Assembly: GCA_023014485.1 (NCBI GenBank)
Contig: JAJOZX010005796.1
Location: 1-64,000 of the forward strand
DNA length: 64,000 nt
Source of the DNA: Bathynomus jamesi
Lineage: Eukaryota; Arthropoda; Malacostraca; Isopoda; Cirolanidae
Reading direction: 5' to 3'
The notes below the pieces were generated by a model that saw only the letters and a list, made by a program, of their open reading frames with translations, ran no database searches and was not told the DNA's origin. A program made the translations under genes and the position numbers. Positions 22,277-31,679 of the stretch are shown here, in pieces. Every line of letters begins with the position of its first letter. Within the stretch, counting starts at the first letter, position 1.

Positions 22277-23309
22277 TTATTTCTCTAGAGCAAGAAACCA
22301 TGATTTCTGTTCGGAAACAGATGATCGTTTGCGCTGATTAGGAACGCGGAGTCTGTCATTTTCAACTACTTGAAGGACTTCTTGAAAGCGCTCCTCATCC
22401 CTGGTAACATTAAGAAAGTCATGGCAAAGTTTTACACCACGCTCTGCAGCCTCATTGACGACCTGAAGCTTGTCCACAACCTGTTTCATGTTCAGGTAGT
22501 CGTCATGATCCGCCCATTCACTGGCTGGACTGTGGAGAAACTGATAGGGCATGCCTAAAATGGTGAAGAACCGGCTTGAGTCAGGCCCAATTAGGTCCAC
22601 CAGGGCAGTGCCACTTTCTGGGACAGGGGGAAGATATGGCTTTCCATAGCCCCCATGATTGAGCCCCACTCTCTTAGTAACTTCAGTGCCTTCATGGCAA
22701 AGAAGGGCCTTCCTCATCTCCTCTTTTGTCCTTTCTTGTACTTGGGATGAGAACAAAGCCAGTGGGGCCAACTCCTCAGTTAGGTACCAAGTGTGTCTAC
22801 CGAGTGCCACACGTGCTTTGTCAACTATTGTGGCGTCATATGGGGCAAATTCAGCCAAGGTTTCGACCAAATTCAAGTCATTCAGTGGCGCACTTGCTGG
22901 AACGGGGCAAACAATCCACCATGGGACATAAACAGCGACTGAGAACACAGCAAACCGTTCTAACTTGCTGATTTGACTTTTAGTCACAACCTCGGCTTTG
23001 GGAAACTGCTCTTTGATCTGGCCTGACAAAAGAACAATCTTGAGGGTATAGAGCAGTTTAGCCATCCACCTTGCTTTGTGAAGTGCGCTGGGGTAGACCA
23101 TTGTGAAGTTCACTGGCTCGGATCCTTTAGTTACAAGCAGCAGACAAAGCTCTACCAGCTCCTTGTAGTCGCCACGTGTAAATGGTTGGGCTAGAGATTC
23201 ACAGAAGTCAGCCATCTCCTACTGGCGCTCCTCAAACACTCCAGGCATTGCGGGGTAGTAGTATTTCTTTTTTTCATTGTACGCCAGTTGAGAGAAATGG
23301 TTCTTGAAC
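22277..23309 (-). pseudogene. RNase H-like transposase candidate, exon 3, one stop
   Basis: The acceptor TGCATTTCTAG precedes 23309, and the junction completes an arginine codon and reads FKNHFSQLAYNEKKKYYYP. A TAG stop interrupts the frame at 23219-23221 (after FEERQ). Beyond it the frame is open to the natural TAA at 22277. Conserved blocks shared with the element at 62.5-64 kb include LHKARWMAKLLYTLKI (versus MHQARWLCKVIYSLKV), LGRHTWYLTEE (versus LGGHLWYLSEM), and VVNEAAERGVKL (versus VVNDHAERGVAL). The protein without the stop would be about 770 residues. The acidic third catalytic residue is probably in the H-x-W-Y-L-[TS]-E block, but that is a guess. Confidence 0.75.
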
Positions 23310-23499
23310 CTAGAAATGCAATTATTGGGATTATTGTATTTCGTACTAATCTATAATATTGTTTTAGGGGTATTAAGATTGATATGATCGATCATTTGCT
23401 TGGTGTTAGTATATCTTATAAGTCTAATAAAAGAAATTCCACTAAATTTGTTCATTAGATAATAATATTCCTTGTTATTTTGTAAAGCTTATGACTCAC

Positions 23500-23659
23500 C
23501 TCTGGAAAACCATTATGTTTGGACTTGAAGAGCCCTCCACTTTCAAGCAATCCCAGCAAACACCTAGGATGACTTCGCCCACATGCCTGCGACAGGCGCA
23601 CCAGAATACGGCACACTCTAATTCCTTTTCGAGGGAGACGCAAGCAGCTGTTTTTTGTC
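23500..23659 (-). CDS. RNase H-like transposase candidate, exon 2 (CxxH motif)
   Basis: The acceptor TTTTTTTTCAG precedes 23659 and the donor CCAGAG|GTGAGT is at 23499. The 160 bp join in phase on both sides. It encodes GQKTAACVSLEKELECAVFW, then CACRRHVGEVILG, then SSSPNIMVFQR. The homologue in one uninterrupted frame has CVLLEQKLKKDLHFACRHHI and SGPDVPLFSRFQ at the same place. The shared C-R-x-H unit is the CxxH element that follows the second aspartate in hAT-like transposases. The two introns therefore fall inside the catalytic-like core. Confidence 0.75.
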
Positions 23660-23793
23660 CTGAAAAAAAATGTAATTGTAGTTTAAGGCCACCATTTCAG
23701 GCACGTGCTTTTTGCAGATTTCTGTTAAATCATTCACTGTATTTTGGTATTAATGTCGTGATAAATTCACGCTGATGTTTGAAATAGGTTTAC

Positions 23794-24910
23794 CTGTATT
23801 GGATGAAGTTGTGTCGAAAACCATACCAACGACATTCTGTTCACACTCCCAATCGACCAGAAGTTGTTTGGTTGCTGTTGATATCAAGTCTCCTTGAACC
23901 AGGCCAGCTTTTTGAGTCAAATGCGGAAGAGGTGGGACTCCAAGAAGCTTTGTGCCATTGACACCAGACACAAGAATGGGCAGGCGGTCATCAGTGCCTT
24001 TGGAATCCAGCGTGTCCATAAGTTTACCATCCCAGTGCACCAGTACTTTGTCTGATGGTTGCCATTCATCCATGATTTTTAAACTTATTTCTGACACGAT
24101 GGAAGCTCGGTATCGGTGGGCCATCCTTGCAGTTAGACTCAGCTTTGATGTATCTCCACCACATGCAGATACAAGGGAGTACACAATTGCACTCAGCTGG
24201 GTCGGTGAGATGTTGTTTCGAACACTGCATGAAACAAGTTCTGCCGACTTCAGAATATCATGGGGCACAAAAATTGAAACTCCCTCTTTCACTGTTCTCC
24301 GATGTTTTCTCTTTGGTTCAGCAGTGCTGGCCTCATCAATGTCATCGTCTTCATCAGAGCTAATAGGTAAATCAATATCAGCCTGTACATTCTCAGCATG
24401 ATCACATTGCTCTCTCTCTTGTCGCTTCTCTTCTCGCATCTGCCTTTTCTGTCGCTTCTGAACCTTTTCTGTGAGTACTTTGTTTACCCCAGAGTAGGTA
24501 GCTACTCTGTCACTTAGCATGCTTTTCATAAAGAGTATGTCAGTATCGATGGCATCTTGTTCGGCCTGAGTTTTCCCCTTTTTCGCAGCCGCCATGTCTT
24601 TCAACACTGTGTTCTTATAAAATTTCATCGTCAGGCTCATGTAGTCTTTGTCATAGTAAGTTTTAATCACTCGGCCAATATTGTTCCTGCCTGTAATGGT
24701 CGGGACATTCGCCTTCTGGTAATGCAAAAGCACATTGTCAATGGTGGCAGATAAAGCCTGGTCCCAATGCATATCCCGAAGGTTTGCTAATAGACATAGT
24801 AAGACCTGCCTATTAGTTGGCAGTTTGCAGCCCTTTATTTCCTTTTCTTCTTCTCGGGGTATGGTGCCCAATAACATTCTGACATACTCATCATCTTGCC
24901 GTGTATCCAT
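23794..24910 (-). CDS. RNase H-like transposase candidate, exon 1
   Basis: ATG is at 24910 and the donor ACAG|GTAAAC at 23793. Residues 1-100 are helical and of unknown fold. Residues 145-215 are highly charged (KRQKRQMREEKRQ, then SSDEDDDIDE). Residues 210-260 resemble a small helical domain (SPTQLSAIVYSLVSACGG). The catalytic-like part starts at about 290 with LVHWDGK (Asp294), then LLGVPPLPH, then GMVFDTTSSNTG (Asp366), where the intron falls. The homologue at 62495-63991 has YWDGK and GMCFDTTASNAG at matching spacing. Two aspartates of this kind followed by a CxxH motif in the next exon recall hAT-type RNase H domains. No stop interrupts this exon. Confidence 0.75.
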
Positions 24911-25274
24911 GATTAAATTCTCTATTCACAACATCAAATCACTGTCAAGGGAAAAGAAAAGAGCATCATTAAAATTAAATGCAATAAAATAATACGTGGA
25001 AAATTTGTGGGTCAGCGTTCCAGACCCGGAAATGAAAATCTGATAAAATGTGCTATTTTCACACTTATTTATGAAGTTCATCAGCTGAAATAGCAATACT
25101 TGCTGGTACGACGGTGCTAGCTCAAACATGCACCGATCTCCAAGAAAATTTACAGGGGTGTTTCCTAGATAAATACACAACACTAAAACTTTGAACAGCA
25201 TTGTAGGACCATTTTTTGATTTTTGGAGGGCAACGGTCACACCCTAACATATATATATATATTATATATATATA

Positions 25275-26666
25275 CAGTGCCCGCGAAAAGTATCCGATCA
25301 CTCAAGAAAATACAATAATTTCCCTTGATATTCAGAGAGACATAATTCACTTTCTATTTGTTCTAGCGACATCTGGTAACTTTGAGGTTGCTCGCTGATA
25401 TGAGAGCTATCCAACGCATTCTCAAATTAGTGTTCTGGTAGCCTTCGTTGCGGGTGGCTGTGTCTCAAAGTTGTCAGATTTCACTGTTTGTGTAAATTTA
25501 TTGATATTTTGTTATTTTTTACAGAAAGTGGTGTAAATAAAATTTATATATAATGTGTGCTAAAAAACAACTTAAGAGTGATTGTCCAGGTGCTATTGTT
25601 GCTTTGCATACATGTGGGAAATCACAGAGACAGATAGCTAAGGAATTAAACATATCCCAAAGTACCGTTAATTTATGGGTTTCACGGGCTAAGAACAATG
25701 CCGGCCTAACCACGCCAGTCCCTAAAAAACGATCTGGCAGACCGAGAAAAACAAATTCACGAACAGACAAACTTATGAAACGTTTAGTATTGAAAAACCC
25801 AACAATAACTGCGAAAGAAATAAAATTTAATATGAATAATTTGTTATCTGGTGTTTCTGAACGAACTATCCAGGAGCGGCTCCAAAAAGAACTCGGATTA
25901 CCATCTCGCCATGCTGCTAAGAAACCGTTCATTAATGAAAAAATGCGTAAAAAACGTGTCGCATTTTGTAAAAAATATATTCATTGGACTGTTGATGACT
26001 GGAAGAAGGTTTTATTTAGTGATGAGTCGACATTTTTGACATTCAGAAGTTGTCCAAAAAAGGTTCGCCGGCCCATTGGCTCAAATAGGATGGACCCTAA
26101 ATACACCCTAAAGACAATGAAACACCCTCCAAGTGTGATGGTTTGGGGTTGTTTCGGTTACTATGGGCGTGGAAACCTATATTTTCTTCCGAAGAACACA
26201 ACTATGAATGGTGCACGGTATTTAGCAATGCTACAGGATAAACTTCCAATGGCAATGGCAATCCAAAGGACAAAAACATACATGCATGATGGTGCACCAT
26301 GTCACAGGGCCAAAATAGTGACAAATGGATTACTGACAATAAATTTGATATTTTGGATTGGCCTGGTAATAGTCCAGATCTCAATCCGATAGAAATATGT
26401 GGCTAATAATAAAAAATAAGGTTGAATGCCACGACACTGGCTCAGTCGAAAAATTACAAGAAGCCATCAAAAAGGTATGATGCAAGGAAATATCAGTGGA
26501 AGTTTGTCAAAACTTGATTAAATCCATGCCAAAACGTCTAGAACAAGTCATCCAAACCAAAGGACAGATGACAAAATACTAATATAAGGTTAGTATACAT
26601 TTAAACATTGTTTTTTTATGTAAAAAATACAAATTTCCAGGGGTCGGATACTTTTCGCGGGCACTG
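25275..26666 (+). mobile_element. Tc1-like transposon, near full length
   Basis: Terminal inverted repeats CAGTGCCCGCGAAAAGTATC lie at both ends with TA duplications at 25273-25274 and 26667-26668. It sits 27 bp from the RNase H-like transposon, in the same AT-rich stretch. Confidence 0.95.
25553..26580 (+). pseudogene. Tc1-like transposase with frameshifts near the 3' end
   Basis: The start is MCAKKQLKSDCPGAIVALH. A helix-turn-helix follows (RQIAKELNISQSTVNLWVSR), then a GRPRK AT-hook-like motif, a second HTH, and the DDE domain. LFSDESTF carries the first Asp (about 26020) and YMHDGAPCHRAK the second (about 26285). A frameshift near 26325 moves DILDWPGNSPDLNPIE, which carries the final Glu, into another frame, and a stop follows at about 26404. 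The tail RLEQVIQTKGQ is readable to 26580. Length and triad spacing fit a DD34E Tc1 protein. Only a few changes separate it from an intact gene, so it is relatively young. Confidence 0.9.
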
Positions 26667-26689
26667 TATAGTATATATATGAAAATTAT

Positions 26690-26861
26690 TTCACGAAAGT
26701 AACACAGAGTGGTGCTCAAGTTCTTTCATCTAATGACATCCTCAGGAACACTGGAGTGAAAAGGGAGTTCAAGTCTATATATAGGTTACAATATATATAT
26801 ATATATATATAGTTAGCATAGAAATAAAAATTGTGGAAGGAGCAAACACATTTGTACGGAA

Positions 26862-26923
<62 letters not shown>

Positions 26924-27060
26924 CTAGCATAGAAATAAAAATTGTGGAAGGAGCAAACACATTTGTACGGAAAACTAACAATTTTAGCACTTTGCCCAAA
27001 ATTCAACGTAAGCTCAAATGTCTTGTTTACAACCAATTTTTTATAGTTATTGTCTGAATG
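26690..27060 (-). mobile_element. Penelope-type 3' tail fragment with (TA)n and a duplicated unit
   Basis: The reverse complement matches 34130-34370, sharing TTCCTGAGGAT(G/A)TCATT, GAGCACCACTCTGT and the CACAATTTTTATTTCTAT block. A unit of about 54 bp (26813-26866) recurs at 26923-26976, the two copies bracketing a long (TA)n run. I read this as a Penelope 3' untranslated region because the same sequence type follows GIY-YIG fragments elsewhere in the window. Confidence 0.55.
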
Positions 27061-27191
27061 ATATATAGGTCACAAAAGAATAAAGAAATAAAAATAAATA
27101 TAAGAAATACATGCATACACATAAGAGATACACACACCCACACACCACATATATATATATAATATATATATTATATATATATATATATATA
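27061..27191. repeat. A-rich and (AT)n simple repeats
   Basis: AAATAAA-type decay followed by AC and AT runs up to the mariner end. Confidence 0.7.
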
Positions 27192-27925
27192 CAGGGTGGG
27201 CCGAAAGTCTGGATCCATAGGAAAATATTTACTTTAATACATAAATTACAACAAATGGTAAATACTTAAAATGAATATCAACTTTAACTCGTAAATGCGT
27301 ATCCGTGATACTGTACAGTGGTTCGTACTCCAGTATAACAACAAAATTATAACAAATGCTCAAATTGGTGGCCTCTGACATCGAGACACTTAGGGATGGA
27401 ATTTATGATTTTTAATAATTCTTCGAATTGACGTTCTCGAGATGTGTGTTTCATTTGATAATCTTCTTGTTGACTTTACTGGACTATTCGTTAAAGTTTC
27501 ACATACCATTGCAGAGGTATTTTCATCAGTTGCAGTTTTTGGATGACCAGAATGCCGTCGATCATGTACACTTCCTGTTTCTTTGAAACGTTTAAAAAAC
27601 TTGCATGTTTAAACAGTCGCATGTGTTACTGGATGCTTATCAGGATGATTTCTATTGAATTCGGTAGTAACTTCTGTGTGTGTAGCGCCCTGTCTTGCGT
27701 ACATGAGCACAAGTTCTACCCGGTCTTCTGTTGTTAGATTCGAAGCCATTTCTGGGCTGAAATAAAAAAGTATTTGAGTATTTATACTGGAGTACGAACT
27801 ACTGTACAGTATCACGGATACGCATTTACGAGTTAAAGTTGATATTCATTTTAAGTATTTACCATTTGTTGTAATTTATGTATTAAAATAAATATTTTCC
27901 TATGGATCCAGACTTTCGGCCCACC

Positions 27926-27928
<3 letters not shown>
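27192..27928 (-). mobile_element. Non-autonomous mariner-like element with long TIRs
   Basis: Inverted repeats of about 145 bp begin CAGGGTGGGCCGAAAGTCTG, with TA at 27190-27191 and 27929-27930. Between them lies only the 5' part of a transposase gene. Confidence 0.92.
27350..27749 (-). pseudogene. Mariner-like transposase N-terminal remnant
   Basis: From ATG at 27749: MASNLTTEDRVELVLMYARQ, a typical N-terminal helix, with a stop after HPVTHATV. The frame continues as TCKFFKRFKETGSVHDRRHS and GHPKTATDENTSAM, the second DNA-binding helix region. It ends near the start of a truncated catalytic region, and no DDE residues remain. The element could only move if another copy supplies transposase. 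Confidence 0.75.
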
Positions 27929-27999
<71 letters not shown>

Positions 28000-28273
28000 A
28001 AGTTTGGGAAGAACCAATTTACCTCTATTTAAAAGTGCATATTTCAGCAGAAAAACAAAGAAAAAGTGAGAGGAAAGACAGAGGAAAAAGAAAGGGTAGA
28101 GGGGACAGTCGAAGTGGAAAAAGACCAAGGATGACAAAGACTGCAGGGTTGAGCCCCATCATCCTTGGGTGCTAGGGCCAGGAGGGCGCACGTGAAACCT
28201 CCAGAAACAAGCACATACAAACAAGCACAAAAAGCACGAGCTTAGAACCTCCTTGCAGGGATATATATATATA
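27929..28273. repeat. (AT)n runs and a short unassigned repeat
   Basis: AT runs occupy 27929-27996. Positions 28140-28258 are GC-richer (GGGTGCTAGGGCCAGGAGGG) and may be part of a dispersed repeat, but I cannot name it. Confidence 0.6.
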
Positions 28274-28760
28274 TTGCTTAATTTGTGACAGAACGCCATT
28301 CCGGTACTTTTATTTTAAAACCTAATTAAAAAAAAAGGTTTTTATTTTAATAAAAAGGTCAGCAACATAATTTCTTAATTTAAAATCCAACGAAATACAG
28401 ACAGTAGAAAGCGAAAACTAGTCGATCAAGCAGAAAGAAGTTTGGAGTGTGTGTGGAAAATAATGTGATTATTCTATCAACTTCCTATATATAGCAATAG
28501 CATGTAAGTAAGTAAAGCAATTTTATTTTGTTTCACTTAGATGTTGCAATCACAGTCTAACTTTTTCTTTAAAATAATACTGTATTCGAAGAACTTTCAT
28601 TTGCATGTTGCGCAGTTTTTGCAGAAAAAGCGCTTAAAATGCGTTGGTTTCCAGGGTGCTGCCCCGGACCCCACTGGGGGAGCTTACAGCCCTCCCCCAG
28701 ACCCCCTAACTGTGAAGGCTTCACCTGCATTCCACTTCTTTTTCATTTACAAATTAAGCA

Positions 28761-28763
<3 letters not shown>
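28274..28763. mobile_element. hAT-type MITE
   Basis: The right end read inward is CAGTGCTTAATTTGT. The left end reads TTGCTTAATTTGTGACAG and has lost its first bases into an AT microsatellite. The interior has GGTGCTGCCCCGGACCCC and GGGGGAGCTTACAGC, a GC-rich core like that of the MITE at 15095-15643. No coding capacity. Confidence 0.75.

Positions 28764-28815
<52 letters not shown>
28764..28815. repeat. (TA)n microsatellite
   Basis: An uninterrupted TA run grades into CA units at its right end. Confidence 0.95.
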
Positions 28816-28819
<4 letters not shown>

Positions 28820-28847
28820 CACACACACACAGACATATAAGAAATAC

Positions 28848-29514
28848 ACATACAACAATAAATTGAAAAATAAAATTGTAAGAGAAGCATACAAATTTAT
28901 AAGGAAAACAAAAATTTTTTTTTTTTTTAATCAACACACACCTTGTCAAAGAATATTTCAGTACTTTCATTTTTCCCAGGTTTCTTAGGCATTGCTAATG
29001 TACTTAAACTTTTGGATATCGGTGTAGTTTTTTCATATAACAATATTGTGAAAAATATCATAGTAAAAAATAGCCCTACCAATAATTTAGGCATTATCTA
29101 TAAAATTGGGTGTAAACAATGTGATTCCTTTTACATAGGTCAGACGGGAAAAGATTTGCAAACGCGTGTAAAACAGCATCAATATTCCATTAGAATGGGA
29201 CAGTTGTCCAGTGCTCTTTTTGTCCATTTGTCAGAGTTATCCCATTGTATTGATTGGAATAATGCTTTCAGTTTTGTTTCACTCCAGCAACATTGTTAAT
29301 AGAAATATTCTTGAGTCTGCTATAATTCAACTTACAAATAACCTTAACATGAGCAAAGGTCTGTTTCAACTCGATCCTGTTGCTCTGAATTCCTTCAGAA
29401 TGGATTTAAACAAAAGGGCAGGTTGCTAAACCTTTGGTAAAAATTTTTTTTTTGTTTTGTTTTTGTTTTCCTTATAAATTTGTATGCTTCTCTTACAATT
29501 TATTGTTGTATATG
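28848..29514 (+). mobile_element. Penelope-like element, 5'-truncated, with inverted tail
   Basis: The tail at 29425-29512 (TTCCTTATAAATTTGTATGC, then TCTTACAATTTATTGTTGTA) recurs inverted at 28848-28935. The coding part between them is a Penelope C-terminal segment. This is the third locus in the window with a Penelope 3' tail in inverted orientation at the 5' side. A Tc1 element begins immediately after the tail. Confidence 0.85.
28943..29429 (+). pseudogene. Penelope GIY-YIG endonuclease fragment, frameshifted
   Basis: FSYNNIVKNIIVKNSP is the linker that normally follows the RT. It leads into GIIYKIGCKQCDSFYIGQTGKDLQTRVKQH (in two parts: GIIYKIGCKQCDSFYIGQTG, then KDLQTRVKQH), a well-kept GIY-YIG core with the paired cysteines. 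A frameshift near 29275 moves the end (NRNILESAIIQLTNNLNMSK) to another frame, ending at 29427. The RT itself is absent. It is a different family from the elements at 2289 and 15652 but has the same domain order. Confidence 0.85.
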
Positions 29515-29516
29515 TA

Positions 29517-30595
29517 CAGGGGTTGGACAAAATAATATGAACACCTTGATAAATGGTTTTTATTCTTAATATGGAGTTGGTCCTCCTTTAGCGGCAATAA
29601 CAGCTGCAATGCATCGAGGAATTGATTCATACAGCTTTTGAACAGTTTTTAACGACCCCAGCGGTGTAGATTGGTGCATTATCATCCTGGAAGACGGCGC
29701 CGCCCTTGGGAAACAGCGTTTGGACCATGGGATGGACCTGGTCAGCCAATATTGACAGATAGACCTGGGTGTTAACCCTACCATGCAGTACTACAGCTGG
29801 GCTAAGAGTATTCCACGATATTGCTGCCCAAACCATCACAGATCCGCCTCCATGCTTAACGGTTGGGGTCAGGCAGTCAGGGTCATAAGCATCTTTAGGC
29901 TGTCTCCAGACGTAAACTCGACCGGAACATGGAAATAGCGTAAAGGAGGATTCGTCAGAGTAGACTACATTCTTCCACCGGTCCATTGACCAATTCTTAT
30001 GGTCATTACACCATTTTCTGCACCGCTCAATGTTGATGTGCGAAAGGAAGGGTTTGGCAATTGCAGCCCTCCCATGGTATCCAGCTCCATGGAGCTCGCG
30101 ACGTACAGTTCTGGTCGATACCGGGCTTGCAAGATGCTGGTTAAGCTCTACAGTCACTTTTGGAGCTGTGGTCTTATGGTTCTTTGTCACAATGCGCTTT
30201 AGCACCCGGCAGTCTCGATCACACAGCTTCTTCTTGCGTCCACTACTGCATTTGTCGGTGCTTGTCTTTCCATGGTTTTGGTATGCAGACATGACCATAA
30301 AGACAGTTCCCCTGGATACATTGAACATCTGAGCAGTTTTCGTCACCTATGCACCAGCCATCCGCGCTCCGGCAATTTGCCCTCTGTGGAAGTCTGACAG
30401 GTCTTTCATAACTGCTAATTCATAATTCACTCAGATCTGTAAAAACAACGTGAGGGTTATAACATGACATATACACTCTCTGTTACGCATTTAAATAGGT
30501 TTGCCAGTCATTTGACCGTTTACTTTGTGTCTGAGCAGTCCGTAAAGATAACCGGTGAAATCGGCGGGTGTTCATATTATTTTGTCTAACCCCTG
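29517..30595 (-). mobile_element. Tc1-like transposon
   Basis: Terminal inverted repeats CAGGGGTTGGACAAAATAAT with TA duplications at 29515-29516 and 30596-30597. The left TA is the last base pair step of the Penelope tail. Confidence 0.95.
29566..30409 (-). pseudogene. Tc1-like transposase, stop and 3' deletion
   Basis: ATG is at 30409 (MKDLSDFHRGQIAGARMAGA), with a TAG stop directly after. The frame resumes VTKTAQMFNVSRGTVFMVMS (helix-turn-helix) and continues through TVRRELHGAGYHGRAAIAKP, VVYSDESSFTLF (first Asp), GGGSVMVWAAISW and FQDDNAPIYTAG (second Asp). The block with the third acidic residue (normally SPDLNPIE) is deleted near 29660, and a shifted frame gives the C-terminus KLYESIPRCIAAVIAAKGG. 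The protein is therefore catalytically dead. Confidence 0.88.
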
Positions 30596-30618
30596 TATTT
30601 CTTATATATATATATATA

Positions 30619-31257
30619 CACTATATGATCAAAAGTATTCAGACACCCCAGAAAATCCGCATTTCTGCAAATGTCACCTTCGCCGAAAGGTATGCTGGGA
30701 AAAAGCGTGGCAAAACTATAATGCTGAGGTGTTCTGTTAAGTTATCAGTAACTGTTGTGAAGCCATGCCGCGCGGACGTGAACTCTCTGAGTTCCAACGT
30801 GGACTCGTCATCGGATGTTAAGTAACGTTTCTATACGAAACATTGCAGCCAAACAGGATATACCAAAGTCGACTGTAGCGGATGTTATCATGAGATGGAA
30901 GCACGATGGTGCAACTAACGCGAAAAAACGTTCCGGACGACCACGCAAACTGACGGAACATGATAGAAGAAGTCTGGTACGACATGTCAAGAAATCCTGC
31001 ACGTCCTCTGCCGCTTCCATCGCTGAGGAGGTAGGAAGAGCATCCGGTACCTCCGTTAGTACTGTAACTATCCGCAGAGAGATGCACAGACTCGGTTATT
31101 ATGGTAGAGCAGCTGTACACAAGCCACTGATTACAAAAGTTAATGCCACGCGTCGCTTGGCCTGGTGTGTCTCCCGTCGTTCCTGGACCATGGAGGACTG
31201 GAAAACTGTTCTTTGGAGCGACGAGTCGCGGTATTCACAAACTGTTGATGGTCCGAT
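30619..31257 (+). mobile_element. Tc1-like transposon, 3'-truncated
   Basis: The left end CACTATATGATCAAAAGTAT is a typical Tc1-group terminus preceded by TA. The right end is missing. Transposase homology stops at about 31257. Confidence 0.85.
30765..31257 (+). pseudogene. Tc1-like transposase N-terminal half
   Basis: ATG at 30765 gives MPRGRELSEFQRGLVIGC, then a TAA stop. It resumes at 30817 with SIRNIAAKQDIPKSTVADVI (helix-turn-helix), KKRSGRPRKLTEHDRRSL and TIRREMHRLGYYGRAAVHKP. It ends just after VLWSDESRY, the first catalytic Asp. The second and third catalytic blocks are lost with the truncation. Confidence 0.88.
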
Positions 31258-31495
31258 CGGAATCTTGTAGAAATGCCAATACATTCATGTCTGCAGATGG
31301 TGCAATAGAGGACCTCGAAGATGAAGAGTTGTACTGTGCTAGTACAAAACGTGTATTAAACCAGTAAAAGTATTTACATTTTTATATTTTGAGTATTTAA
31401 ATACTCGTTTCATTCTCTCTCTCTCGTCTTGTGCGGAATATCTCCTATACAAGCGTCATTCTTTACGTTATACATACATACATATATATATATAT

Positions 31496-31538
<43 letters not shown>

Positions 31539-31679
31539 CTGTATATTTCTCATGGGTATGCATATATTTCTAATATATTTTCTATATATGTTATATATTT
31601 CTTATATTTTCTTATATTTCTTTATATATCATTTAGGCATCATTTTGTAATTTTTTCCAATTTATATGCTTCAATATGC
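31258..31679. repeat. SINE tail scrap, (AT)/(TG)n and Penelope-tail-like sequence
   Basis: 31415-31475 (TCTTGTGCGGAATATCTCC, then ACAAGCGTCATTCTTTACG) matches the 3' part of the tRNA-derived SINE at 34437-34557. AT and TG runs occupy 31487-31540. 31600-31672 (TATATCATTTAGGCATCATT) matches the Penelope-tail repeats at 33690-34050. Confidence 0.65.

Larger units (their letters stand above)
21959..25247 (-). mobile_element. TIR transposon with a spliced RNase H-like gene (family unassigned)
   Basis: The ends are inverted repeats over about 60 bp. Both begin TTAGGGTGTGAC and share GTCCTACAATGCTGTTCAAA a little further in. The flanks CATATA at 21953-21958 and 25248-25253 are identical, and extended to 8 bp they differ at one base, so a target duplication of 6 or 8 bp is possible. 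The AT-rich site makes the exact length uncertain. The interior carries one minus-strand gene in three coding exons plus a likely untranslated first exon (acceptor CCCTTGACAG near 24945). The element at 62279-64000 begins TTAGGGTGGTCC and encodes a homologue, so this is a family. It could be a distant hAT relative or an IS3EU-like group. Confidence 0.8.

Noticed and set aside
22659..22971. Plus-strand open frames opposite the 22-24 kb gene, also 23952-24401
   Set aside because: They are antisense shadows of the minus-strand RNase H-like frame and have no domains.
24926..25240. 104-codon minus-strand frame upstream of the RNase H-like gene
   Set aside because: It spans the TIR and a probable 5' untranslated exon/intron (acceptor near 24945) and does not resemble a domain.
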